This document shows positions 44,642-52,808 of a stretch of DNA of 52,808 nt, one piece after another. The notes beneath the pieces were generated by a model. It worked only from the letters and a program-made list of their open reading frames with translations, ran no database searches and was not told where the DNA came from. Origin of the DNA: Albibeggiatoa sp964388965 (GTDB taxonomy: Bacteria; Pseudomonadota; Gammaproteobacteria; Beggiatoales; Beggiatoaceae); assembly GCA_964388965.1 (NCBI GenBank), contig CAYMCP010000010.1:1-52808 (forward strand), written 5' to 3'. Within the stretch, counting starts at the first letter, position 1. Each line of letters opens with the position of its first letter. Made by a program: the position numbers and the translations under genes.

Positions 44642-45376
44642 ATGATTGCACAAGAAGATAATATTTACGCGACCCCTTACCATCCTGTTACTGAATTTCG
44701 CTTTGATGAAAAAGTTGCTAACGTATTTTCTGATATGATTCAACGCTCTGTACCGGGCTACAGCATGATTCTCACCATGTTAAAATTATTAGCAACACGT
44801 TATGCACAAGCAGATAGCCAATTATATGATTTAGGTTGTTCATTAGGCGCGGCGACGCTGGCATTACGTCATGGTGTCGAGCAAGCTAATTGTCACATTA
44901 TTGCAGTGGATAATTCAGAGGCAATGACTCGTCGTTGTAGGCAAAATATTCAAAGCGATACAAAATCCACCCCTGTTACGGTGCAATGTTCGGATATACA
45001 ACAGGTTAAAATTGAAAATGCGTCGATTGTGGTGTTAAATTTTACTTTGCAATTTATTCCCGCCGAGCAACGTCTAGCGTTATTAGAAAAAATTTATCAA
45101 GGTTTACGTCCACAAGGATTACTCGTTTTGTCGGAAAAGCTGATTTTTGAATCTGAATGGATTAACCAATCGCTTATTGATTTACACCATGATTTCAAGC
45201 GTGCTAATGGTTATTCTGACTTAGAAATCAGTCAAAAGCGTTCGGCTTTGGATAATGTGTTAATCCCAGAAACGTTAAATACGCATCAACAGCGTTTACA
45301 ACAAGCAGGTTTTAATTACAGCAGTGTATGGCTGCAATGCCTTAATTTTATGTCATTACTGGCTTGGAAAACGTAA
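44642..45376 (+). CDS. cmoA: Carboxy-S-adenosylmethionine synthase (CmoA)
   Basis: 244 residues. FRFDEKVANVFSDMIQRSVPGYSMILTML and YDLGCSLGAATLALR (SAM-binding) are strongly conserved, with NFTLQFIPAEQRLALL later. It makes carboxy-SAM from SAM and prephenate for the uridine-5-oxyacetic acid modification of tRNA wobble U34, used by CmoB (not in the window). I start at the ATG at 44642; the frame extends further upstream but those residues have no counterpart in the family. Confidence 0.95.
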   Translation: MIAQEDNIYATPYHPVTEFRFDEKVANVFSDMIQRSVPGYSMILTMLKLLATRYAQADSQLYDLGCSLGAATLALRHGVEQANCHIIAVDNSEAMTRRCRQNIQSDTKSTPVTVQCSDIQQVKIENASIVVLNFTLQFIPAEQRLALLEKIYQGLRPQGLLVLSEKLIFESEWINQSLIDLHHDFKRANGYSDLEISQKRSALDNVLIPETLNTHQQRLQQAGFNYSSVWLQCLNFMSLLAWKT

Positions 45377-45414
45377 TTTTTGAATATCTCGCAAAAGGAA
45401 TTGCTTTATTTCAC

Positions 45415-46026
45415 CTACCAAGGACAATAATCTGCGGGCATATCAAATGGACACTTATTACTTTCATCGTACTTTTTCTTTGTATCAAATAGGAAGCTCT
45501 GATTACCTGCTTCGAGCTGAGATTTTTGTGGTAAATAACACTGTCCGCTATCCCACAAATTTTTTGCCACTGAGGAATTAACTGAATCGTAAATTAAGTT
45601 GATAAAGTTATCTTCAGCTTGCACACAACCAGATTTAATCATCGTTTTTACCGCTTCTGCTAAAATGACTGCCGTATCCTTAAACGCAAAACCTTGCTGA
45701 TCAGGAAAACAATGATGTTGTTCAAATAACCAATCATGAATTAAATACGCTGGGGCAAAATCCCAAGGCGATAAATTCGGTGCATTCCATAAAAAACGCG
45801 GTATAGAACCACCATCGGTATACATCGCTTTTGGCTGTATTTTTTGTCCATTTGCGCGGTAGAATATTAAAGGTTCTTCCGGGTCGGGCACGTATAAAAA
45901 ACAATTTGGTGCTTTCCATTCCAAGTTAAGTTTTCCCTCAAAGCGTCCCGGTTGAATATTATTCACATCAATTGTCGCACAGTTAGTGAGCAGAATACTC
46001 AACGCAACAACCAGAATAAAACGCAT
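45415..46026 (-). CDS. DUF1353-domain lipoprotein
   Basis: 203 residues. Lipoprotein signal (lipobox LTNC, residues 13-16), then the DUF1353 core: MYTDGGSIPRFLWNAPNLSPWDFAPAYLIHDWLFEQHHC. The TDGGSIPR and IHDWL motifs, with Asp and His, suggest a metal site like that of phage and bacterial DUF1353 proteins, whose function is unknown. Transcribed alone, convergent with cmoA. Confidence 0.8.
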   Translation of the reverse strand: MRFILVVALSILLTNCATIDVNNIQPGRFEGKLNLEWKAPNCFLYVPDPEEPLIFYRANGQKIQPKAMYTDGGSIPRFLWNAPNLSPWDFAPAYLIHDWLFEQHHCFPDQQGFAFKDTAVILAEAVKTMIKSGCVQAEDNFINLIYDSVNSSVAKNLWDSGQCYLPQKSQLEAGNQSFLFDTKKKYDESNKCPFDMPADYCPW

Positions 46027-46172
46027 TCAACTATCTCCACATTTTTCTAACTGATTTTATTTTACCTTAAATTGTGGAGAAAAGATGAACATTTTCATGT
46101 CATGCCCACGTCATGTTGTTCAAGTATGATAAAATTCCAAAATGAGGTGCAAAATCGCGCTTGAGGTGCTAA

Positions 46173-46862
46173 ATGATACTAAAACAAAATCAATACAGTG
46201 GTTTTCTATTTGTCTCAGGACTTGCCGTTTTTATTGGGGCTGTGCTGACGAGCGTTCCTTACGCCAATCTGCTCAATGCAGTGGGTATGGAAATTTTACA
46301 AGCTTCACCCGAAACACTCACAACTAAACCAAATATTGTTGGTGCAATCTTATATCACTATCGCGGTTTGGACACATTAGGCGAAATTACAGTTTTATTT
46401 ACTGCGGTCACAGGCGTTGGACTTATTTTGGGTTTGCCGCGAGCAGATACCGCTAAACCTAATGATGCTGGTTTTATTTTATACGTGGCAGTTGATTTAT
46501 TATTCCCGCTATTAATTTTATTTGGCTTGTACATTATTGTGTATGGCGACGTGATTCCGGGCGGATTATTTCAAGGTGGTGCATTGCTTGCGGCGGCATT
46601 TTTTATACCCGTGTTAGCCTGTCCCAGCAGCCCGATAAATGAAAAAATCCCACAATTTGAAGGTTTAGTTGGTGCAATCTTCATGATTCTAGGCTTATTG
46701 TCGTTGATTACTCAAGGCAAATTTTTAGAATATATTTTTGGTCACAGCTTAGGACACTTAGCATGGGATAATATTTTGATTATTCTACATTTTGCGATTG
46801 CATTGAAAATTGGCATTGCATTGAGTGGCTTACTAATACGGTTTATGGAGATTGAAGACTAA
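46173..46862 (+). CDS. mnhB: Mrp/Mbh antiporter subunit: MrpA-C-terminal/MbhE-like fused to MrpB
   Basis: 229 residues with about six transmembrane helices. The middle segment YHYRGLDTLGEITVLFTAVTGVGLIL is the domain found at the end of MrpA or as separate MbhE. The part from residue 105 (AVDLLFPLLILFGLYIIVYGDVIPGGLFQGG) is classic MrpB. It contributes to a multi-subunit Na+/H+ antiporter. ATG follows TGAGG; the stop overlaps the next gene's ATG (TAATG). Confidence 0.85.
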   Translation: MILKQNQYSGFLFVSGLAVFIGAVLTSVPYANLLNAVGMEILQASPETLTTKPNIVGAILYHYRGLDTLGEITVLFTAVTGVGLILGLPRADTAKPNDAGFILYVAVDLLFPLLILFGLYIIVYGDVIPGGLFQGGALLAAAFFIPVLACPSSPINEKIPQFEGLVGAIFMILGLLSLITQGKFLEYIFGHSLGHLAWDNILIILHFAIALKIGIALSGLLIRFMEIED

Positions 46863-47329
46863 TGGACTGGAGTATGACAGCAGAACAAATTGCAAGTGTT
46901 TACCTACTTTCCTTTATTGGCGCAATGGGATTAATTTTACTCGGTATTTTTGCCGTTATTGCTTATCGTCATCTGATTCGGATTATCTTAGGCTTAGGCT
47001 TACTAGAAGCAGGCGTGAATTTATTTCTAATCACTTTGAGTTTTAGACCTAATGCAGTCGCACCGATTATTGGAGCGGAAACCTTACCGATGGTTGACCC
47101 ACTGCCTCAAGCTCTAGTACTAACCGCAATTGTGATTGGAGTGAGTGTGCAAGCACTACTATTAGCGTTAGTAATACGAGTTTACAAAGCGTATGGCACA
47201 TTAGATACACGAATTTTGGCGGAAAAAATTGCGGCTGAAAGCGGTACGATAGTAATTGATAATATTCCTGTACATGTTGCCGCTCCGAAATACAATCGTC
47301 CATTGTCTATTGAGGATCACACATCATGA
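46862..47329 (+). CDS. mnhC: Mrp antiporter subunit C (NuoK-like)
   Basis: 155 residues. Three transmembrane helices homologous to NuoK: IGAMGLILLGIFAVIAYRHLIRIILGLGLLEAGVNLFLI and DPLPQALVLTAIVIGVSVQALLLALVIRVY. The DPLPQALVLTAIVI block identifies MrpC. The C-terminal tail of about 40 residues is longer than usual. One-base overlap with the previous gene, four-base overlap (ATGA) with the next. Confidence 0.9.
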   Translation: MDWSMTAEQIASVYLLSFIGAMGLILLGIFAVIAYRHLIRIILGLGLLEAGVNLFLITLSFRPNAVAPIIGAETLPMVDPLPQALVLTAIVIGVSVQALLLALVIRVYKAYGTLDTRILAEKIAAESGTIVIDNIPVHVAAPKYNRPLSIEDHTS

Positions 47330-48801
47330 TTGCATTTTTTCTAGTAGGTTTACCGTTATTTGGCGCATTTTTAGTGCCCAGCGTTTACCGTATCAACGCT
47401 AATTTAGCACGTTTAATGTTACCTGCTATTTTGGCGACCACCTTATTGCTAGCAATCAGTTTATGGCTTAGCGTTGCCGACACTGGCGCGTATAGTTTAG
47501 CAATGGGTCATTTCCCCATTCCACTAGGAATCATGTTTTACGTTGATCAATTCGCTCTACTATTCATTTGCTTAATATTAATCAGTGCGTTGATTTTGTG
47601 CTACGGCTCCGAGCAAAATGAAAAAAGTGAAAAAACCGACATGCTCACTCTGTGGCTTATTGCAGCGGGTAGTGGATTAATGCTTTCTGGTGATTTATTC
47701 AACATTTACGTGTTTTATGAAATTACTGCGATTGCATCTTACGGTTTAGCCAGTAGTCGTGCGCAAGCTGTGACATTTGCCGCTACGATTCGCTATGTTA
47801 TTTTAGGCTCATTAGGCTCATCACTAGCGTTATTAGGTATTGCGTTGGTATACGCTACAACAGGCACACTAAATTTATCACATTTGGCGATAATAGGACC
47901 TGAATTACTCAATTCACCTATCGGCTTAACCGCGTTCACGCTAATGCTAGTTGGATTCGGAGTTAAAGCGGAATTGTTTGCTGTCAACACTTGGGTACCA
48001 GAAGTTTACACCACTGCCACTACACGAATTGCAGCCTTACTAGGTGGTATTGTCTCCAAATTGGCAATGATCATAATTTTACGCTTATTACTATTAATCT
48101 ACGCTGATACACAAGCACCTATTTTATTACTGAGTTTAGGCATATTAGGCGTATTAAGTGGTGAATTTGCTGCACTACGTTCAACCAATTTACGCCAGGT
48201 TTTAGCTTATTCCTCCATTGCGCAATTAGGTTTGATTGCTATCGCATTTTCCATTCCGAATCAAGCAGGTATCATGGCAGGTATATTCTTAGCCTTGCAT
48301 CATGCAATCATTAAATCAGCATTATTTATGCTAGCAGAAAAATGGAGTGGTTCAATGTTTCGTTTAGTCGGCGCGGCAAAACATTCGCTTACGAGTGTTA
48401 TTTTATTTTTAATTTTAGTGTTATCGCTGGTAGGTATTCCACCTTTACCCGGTTTTTGGGCTAAATTTTTATTGTTTAGCGCAGCTTTGAGCACGGGTGA
48501 GCAGATATATTATATTGCAGTGTCTGCGGTAATGATTGCGACGGTAATTGAAACAGCCTATTTCATGCAAATTGCGCGTTTAATGTTTCAAGAACCGACA
48601 GGACAGATTGAATGTGAACCGACTGCAAAAGCGGAATTTGTACCTGCTGTGGCGTTTACAGGTATACTGCTGGTTGCAATGTTGACAATTGGCATCGTGC
48701 AAAATGGGTTAAGCAATATTGCTCATCAAGCCGCTGATAAAAATTATTACATTGAAACCTCTAAATCAGCTTGGCAACACTATCGCCCAGAAGATTTTTA
48801 G
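47326..48801 (+). CDS. mnhD: Mrp antiporter subunit D (NuoL/M/N-like)
   Basis: 491 residues, about 14 transmembrane helices, the proton-translocating antiporter fold shared with complex I. The signature segment LFNIYVFYEITAIASYGL carries the conserved Glu, a Lys is seen in LMLVGFGVKAELFAVNTWVPEVY, and the HHAIIKSALFMLAE block follows. The operon stops here: no MrpE, F or G and no full MrpA is seen, so partners must be elsewhere or the complex is minimal. Confidence 0.9.
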   Translation: MIAFFLVGLPLFGAFLVPSVYRINANLARLMLPAILATTLLLAISLWLSVADTGAYSLAMGHFPIPLGIMFYVDQFALLFICLILISALILCYGSEQNEKSEKTDMLTLWLIAAGSGLMLSGDLFNIYVFYEITAIASYGLASSRAQAVTFAATIRYVILGSLGSSLALLGIALVYATTGTLNLSHLAIIGPELLNSPIGLTAFTLMLVGFGVKAELFAVNTWVPEVYTTATTRIAALLGGIVSKLAMIIILRLLLLIYADTQAPILLLSLGILGVLSGEFAALRSTNLRQVLAYSSIAQLGLIAIAFSIPNQAGIMAGIFLALHHAIIKSALFMLAEKWSGSMFRLVGAAKHSLTSVILFLILVLSLVGIPPLPGFWAKFLLFSAALSTGEQIYYIAVSAVMIATVIETAYFMQIARLMFQEPTGQIECEPTAKAEFVPAVAFTGILLVAMLTIGIVQNGLSNIAHQAADKNYYIETSKSAWQHYRPEDF

Positions 48802-48830
48802 ATGGATGTTAGACAACAGACATTAAATAT

Positions 48831-48890
48831 TTCCTTGTGACGACGCACCGCGTCGTCACCCAGTTGGACGCACCAGCGTCCTACGACATT
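48831..48890 (+). repeat. Twin-hairpin dispersed repeat, copy D (best-preserved)
   Basis: Contains the perfect 10-bp stem GTGACGACGC/GCGTCGTCAC with loop ACC, the linker CCAGTT, and a second stem GGACGC/GCGTCC with loop ACCA. It lies between the convergent mnhD and ackA genes, where it may act as a bidirectional RNA end structure. Confidence 0.75.
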
Positions 48891-48929
48891 ACAGACTCTC
48901 GGACGTGGGAATAATCGCTTTCAAACCCA

Positions 48930-50108
48930 TTATTTTTTAGATTTCAAATATAATTCATGAGTATGTTGTGCGATCATTTTTTCCTCATTCGTCGGGATGA
49001 CCCAAACTGAAACTTGACTTGTATCCGTACTGATTTTATTAGCATTTTGATTATTTGCCATCGCATCCAATTCCATACCTAACCAAGCACTTTGTACACA
49101 TATTTGCTGACGAATTTGTGGGGCATGTTCGCCAATACCGGCAGTAAAAACTAACGCATCTAAGCCACCCAATGCGGCTACTAAAGCACCTATTTCGCGC
49201 ACAATACGATAACAAAATAAATCTACTGCCTGTTTTGCCTCTGGCGCATGACTATCCAATAATACTTGCATATCATTACTAATACCGGAAATCCCCAATA
49301 AACCAGATTCATGATAGAGTAAATGCTCTAATTGTTTAGCATTAAAACCTTGCTCTATGAGGTATAAAATCACACCCGGATCAATTGCGCCGGGACGTGT
49401 ACCCATCGGAATGCCGTCTAAAGCAGTAAAACCCATACTTGTTACCAGTGATTGCCCATTTTTCAATGCAGTCATACTAGAACCGTTGCCTAAATGACAT
49501 ACAATAACCCGTTCTGGCATCGCGCCGGTAAATTCTGGCAATACCTTAGCAATATACTCATAAGATAAACCATGAAAACCATAACGCTTAATACCTTGTT
49601 CGGTATATTTACGTGGAATGGCAAATAAACGAGAAATTTCTAATTGTGTAGCATGGAATGCCGTATCAAAACAAACGACTTGATCTAAACCCTGTTTAAG
49701 TTTTCGTAAAATTTTAATCGGAGCAATGTTGTGTGGTTGATGCAACGGCGCGAGTGGAATTAATGCTTCTAAATCAGTGATTAACTGCTCGGTTACTTTT
49801 TCAGGTTGAATAAATTTTGTCCCACCATGCACCATACGATGCCCAATTGCGATTAAATTTAAACCGTCATCTTGCTGCTCTAACCAATCTAACATCACCG
49901 AAAAAGCAGCTTCATGATCTGCACCTGCAAGTAAATCTTGTTTAGTTAAATTTTGAGTTCGCACATCTTCAGCTTTAAAAAGCGGATATGTTCCAATGCC
50001 TGTAATCCCACCATGATAAACGAGTTCTAACTGATGCTGACAAGAAAAAAGAGAAAATTTAATACTAGATGAACCTGCATTGACGACCAAAATAGCATCT
50101 ATCATCAT
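48930..50108 (-). CDS. ackA: Acetate kinase (AckA)
   Basis: About 392 residues. ASKHA-family motifs: VVNAGSSSIKFSLF at the N-terminus, GHRMVHGGTKF, FDTAFHATQ, RYGFHGLSYEYI, HLGNGSSMTA and GIGEHAPQIR. It converts acetyl phosphate and ADP to acetate and ATP (or the reverse). Two adjacent ATGs (50108 and 50105) follow AAAGGG; the open frame continues upstream to 50246 but that part is unlike the family. It lies directly downstream of the acyltransferase gene. Confidence 0.96.
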   Translation of the reverse strand: MMIDAILVVNAGSSSIKFSLFSCQHQLELVYHGGITGIGTYPLFKAEDVRTQNLTKQDLLAGADHEAAFSVMLDWLEQQDDGLNLIAIGHRMVHGGTKFIQPEKVTEQLITDLEALIPLAPLHQPHNIAPIKILRKLKQGLDQVVCFDTAFHATQLEISRLFAIPRKYTEQGIKRYGFHGLSYEYIAKVLPEFTGAMPERVIVCHLGNGSSMTALKNGQSLVTSMGFTALDGIPMGTRPGAIDPGVILYLIEQGFNAKQLEHLLYHESGLLGISGISNDMQVLLDSHAPEAKQAVDLFCYRIVREIGALVAALGGLDALVFTAGIGEHAPQIRQQICVQSAWLGMELDAMANNQNANKISTDTSQVSVWVIPTNEEKMIAQHTHELYLKSKK

Positions 50109-50344
50109 GAAACCCTTTTGTGAACGAATAAAGTTTATAGTCAATACAAAATTGTTATTTACTGATATGACGATTGTCCGATAAAAATAGGTAATTCTGT
50201 AAAAAAAGTGCTTTGCTGGATTGTGATGATTCGTAAAACAATACACATTCCCACATTTTGCACTTTAATTTACAGCACTACCAGAATCTTTATACTGATG
50301 TCTTCACAGTTACCTACAAAATAAATGACAATCGAATATTAATA

Positions 50345-51742
50345 TTAACGTTCAATTTGATTTTTTTTATTTCTTACCAGCAATAGAGCTAATGCGCAAG
50401 AAGCCATACGACTTAATACACTATCGGCACGACTGGTTAATGCAATTGGCACTCTCGCGCCCAATACGATGCCAGATGATTGCGCATCTGCTAAATATTC
50501 CAACTGTTTTGCGACCATATTACCTGATTCTAAATCGGGTGCGACGAGAATATCTGCTTGACCTGCGACACGAGAAGTAATTTTTTTGATTTCAGCCGCT
50601 TTAGTCGATACTGCGTTATCAAATGCCAAAGGACCGTCTACAATACCTCCTGTAATTTGACGACGATCTGCCATTTTGCACAATGCCGCCGCTTCAAGTG
50701 TGGAACGCATTTTTGAGCTGACCGTTTCAATAGCACTTAACAATGCAACTTTCGGCTCTGCAACGCCTAGTGCATGAGCTAATTCAATTGCATTTTGTAC
50801 AATATCGCGTTTTGTTTCTAAGTTTGGCTCAATATTAATAGCGGCATCGGTGACCATTAATGGGCGTGGATAAGTCGGTACATCCATTAAAAATACATGA
50901 CTCATACGACGTGAGCTTGTGATACCTGTATCTTTTTTAACTGCTTCGTGCATTAATTCATCAGTATGTAAACTGCCTTTCATAATTGCGTCTACACCAC
51001 CAGAACGCGCCATGACAACTGCTTTTTCTGCTGCTTCATGACTATGCTCAGTGTCAATCACCTCATAGTCGTCGATATTAACACCTTCTTGCTCTGCAAT
51101 CGCCGCAATTTTGCTATACGGACCAAACAAGATAGGGATAATTAAATTTGCTTTTGCAGCATCAATTGCACCCATTAATGAATTCGTATCTACTGGATGC
51201 ACTATCGCCATGCGAATTGGCTCAAACTTTTCAGTCATGCGTACTAGACGTTCCAATTGCGCACCGGGTATATTGATGTGTACCTCTGGTAACATTATGC
51301 GTGGACGCTTAATTTTTTCCTGCGGCGCACATATATTGGCACAACCTGTATAAATTACTTCACCGTCTTGATTTTCGCAGTGACAGTCAAAGATAATTGA
51401 GTGATCTGAGTCAAATTTTTCCTTTACAGTGATGGTGACAATAACGGTTTCGCCTAAAAAAACCTGTTGTTTAAACTGTAAATTCTGCTCACGGTAGACC
51501 GTGCCCGGTCCGGGCAATTGATTACCCAGTAAATTTGACAGTAGTGTACCCGCCCATAAACTATGACCAGATACCTTAGGACACCCTTGACCTTCAACAT
51601 ACCGTGCATCCATGTGAGTTGGATTAACGTCACCAGACACCAAAGCAAATAAGTGAATATCTTCAAGAGTTAGGGTATGGGTTAAAGTGGCAAAATCGCC
51701 AATTTGGATTTCATCAAAGGTTTTGTTTTCTATGAATTCCAT
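50345..51742 (-). CDS. Bifunctional MaoC-like hydratase/phosphate acyltransferase
   Basis: 465 residues in two parts. The N-terminal MaoC/hot-dog domain (about 10-140: HLFALVSGDVNPTHMDARYVEG carries the Asp/His active-site pair) is fused to a phosphate acetyl/butyryltransferase domain (about 165-460: GGVDAIMKGSLHTDELMHEAV, MVTDAAINIEP, LVAPDLESGNM). It should exchange CoA for phosphate on acetyl-CoA or short acyl-CoA; ackA is next, giving a PTA-AckA route. The hydratase role of the N-terminus is not proven by sequence. Confidence 0.92.
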   Translation of the reverse strand: MEFIENKTFDEIQIGDFATLTHTLTLEDIHLFALVSGDVNPTHMDARYVEGQGCPKVSGHSLWAGTLLSNLLGNQLPGPGTVYREQNLQFKQQVFLGETVIVTITVKEKFDSDHSIIFDCHCENQDGEVIYTGCANICAPQEKIKRPRIMLPEVHINIPGAQLERLVRMTEKFEPIRMAIVHPVDTNSLMGAIDAAKANLIIPILFGPYSKIAAIAEQEGVNIDDYEVIDTEHSHEAAEKAVVMARSGGVDAIMKGSLHTDELMHEAVKKDTGITSSRRMSHVFLMDVPTYPRPLMVTDAAINIEPNLETKRDIVQNAIELAHALGVAEPKVALLSAIETVSSKMRSTLEAAALCKMADRRQITGGIVDGPLAFDNAVSTKAAEIKKITSRVAGQADILVAPDLESGNMVAKQLEYLADAQSSGIVLGARVPIALTSRADSVLSRMASCALALLLVRNKKNQIER

Positions 51743-51998
51743 AGATCATTACTCGACTTTATTAAAAAGTAATTGAATTGGTATTAAGTTAGAATATTTA
51801 CATGACACCAAAATGAATTTTTATCACCTCTCAAAACTCCTAATGTGGTCTCAGTCAAAAACGTGAGTAATGACTTGTTATTATTATTATTTCGCGCAAT
51901 GTATAGAAAATTGAGTAGCATTAAAACATGGCATGAGTTTCAACGAATCAATTGAACGTGGCATGTCTACGCTACAGCGTAAAATCACGTAAAATCGG

Positions 51999-52727
51999 TT
52001 ACAGGGAAAAATCTAAATCAAATGGTTCATCACCTTGCACGACTGGTAATGCTAAAGCGTTACCCCAGTGCGACCAGCCTCCATTATACAAGCGCACGTC
52101 AGAATAACCTAATGCTTTCAGTTGCAGCCAACCTAAACTCATACGAAAACCGTCATGACAGTAGATATAGACCGTTTTATTTTTTGAAACAGCTTGATAT
52201 AACGCGCTAAGTCGTTCCATACTGATCCAAGTCTGACTTTGCTGGTCCGTACCGTCGAGACTAACAATATTCATTGCACCCGGAATGTGTCCACCACGCA
52301 CCGCGTGACGAATTTCCTCACCTGTGTAATGTTTAGATGGACGTGCGTCGATCAATACAATGTTTTCATCGCGTTGCGACACCACGTTATCATAAACGCT
52401 TGTCCATTCAATAAATAAGGTTTGATTGGCAGCTTTCAACTCAACGTTACCCGGCTGTGGTGTAACAGTTTCTTTGGATAATTCATTAAATGCGCTCCAT
52501 TCCATCGTACCACCATTTAATATTTTAATCTGCTCAAACGGAAAGCCGTATGAATCTAATAGAAACAATAATCTTGAAGCCAATGCAGTGCTAGCATCAT
52601 CGTATATTAGTATGGTGGAATCATTATTTACACCCCAACGTTGTAGTGTGGCTTGGAACGCCTCACGAGATGGAAAACGCATCAGCGGATTGGCATGATT
52701 ATCACCTAAATCTTTGAAGCGTTGCAC
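51999..52727 (-). CDS. Rhodanese-type sulfurtransferase, 5' end broken
   Basis: From the GTG at 52727 the frame encodes 242 residues: most of the N-terminal inactive rhodanese domain and a complete C-terminal domain with the catalytic cysteine in CHDGFRMS and the GHIPGAMN motif. Family members usually have about 280 residues. Immediately upstream the same frame reads GHI-stop-GAIQ, so the Pro codon of the first GHIPGA motif is replaced by TAA (52740-52742), and the start of the protein is in another frame and shortened. It is either a 5'-decayed pseudogene or a shortened gene restarting at GTG. Confidence 0.7.
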   Translation of the reverse strand: MQRFKDLGDNHANPLMRFPSREAFQATLQRWGVNNDSTILIYDDASTALASRLLFLLDSYGFPFEQIKILNGGTMEWSAFNELSKETVTPQPGNVELKAANQTLFIEWTSVYDNVVSQRDENIVLIDARPSKHYTGEEIRHAVRGGHIPGAMNIVSLDGTDQQSQTWISMERLSALYQAVSKNKTVYIYCHDGFRMSLGWLQLKALGYSDVRLYNGGWSHWGNALALPVVQGDEPFDLDFSL

Positions 52728-52808
52728 TTGTATCGCACCTTAAATATGTCCCACTGTATAGAACCGATTTGAAATCTAGGTTAAGTAGCCAATCTTTTGA
52801 TAAGAAGC

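Overview
The window looks like a chromosomal segment of an A+T-rich gammaproteobacterium. This rests on the gene content: an atpIBEFHAGDC operon, the FabA/FabB pair for anaerobic unsaturated fatty acid synthesis, BamE, SurA, CmoA, SixA, NusB and a RibB with a decayed RibA domain. A sulfhydrogenase/sulfite-reductase-like electron-transfer pair, a rhodanese, very large multi-PAS kinases and many dispersed palindromes would fit a Beggiatoa/Thiothrix-type sulfur oxidiser. That placement is an inference; there is no rRNA gene to test it.

Layout. 0-9.3 kb holds the F1Fo ATP synthase operon behind a strong sigma70-type promoter. It is interrupted between atpA and atpG by four small A+T-rich genes: a 52-aa membrane peptide, a Cas4/RecB-like PD-(D/E)XK nuclease with a four-cysteine Fe-S signature, a HEPN-like protein and an 80-aa unknown. 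9.4-11.4 kb (minus) holds a two-gene iron-sulfur/flavin electron-transfer module without its catalytic subunits. 11.6-16.4 kb holds a P-type ATPase lacking the CPx metal motif, a 106-bp MITE-like element, an exported repeat protein, and a stretch of gene and transposon debris. 16.4-18.6 kb holds fabB and fabA (minus), separated by an unusually structured spacer. 19-26 kb holds bamE, purC, surA and a Yej-like peptide importer. tRNA-Thr follows at 26.3 kb, next to a dead hicB. 26.8-30.7 kb (minus) holds sixA, a squalene-synthase-type enzyme, and ribBA-ribH-nusB.

30.9-36.7 kb holds an eight-PAS hybrid histidine kinase overlapping a REC-histidine kinase. 37-41.9 kb holds a LEA14-like lipoprotein, a dead vapC, an unknown gene, and a large winged-helix/BTAD/cyclase-like/ATPase regulator that appears to lack its C-terminus. 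41.9-46 kb holds mutS, cmoA and a DUF1353 lipoprotein. 46.2-48.8 kb holds a minimal three-gene Mrp/Mbh-like cation antiporter module. 48.9-51.7 kb (minus) holds acetate kinase and a MaoC-phosphate acyltransferase fusion, probably a substrate-level ATP route. The right edge carries a rhodanese with a broken 5' end.

Two dispersed repeat families recur in the spacers: a twin-hairpin element of about 55 nt and a 46-nt element. The accessory debris (hicB, vapC, a nuclease N-terminus, transposon-end-like hairpins) lies in or next to the same spacers. The best candidate for an undescribed system is the nuclease/HEPN cassette inside the ATP synthase operon. Second are the structured RNA region between fabA and fabB and the truncated regulator followed by a cruciform.
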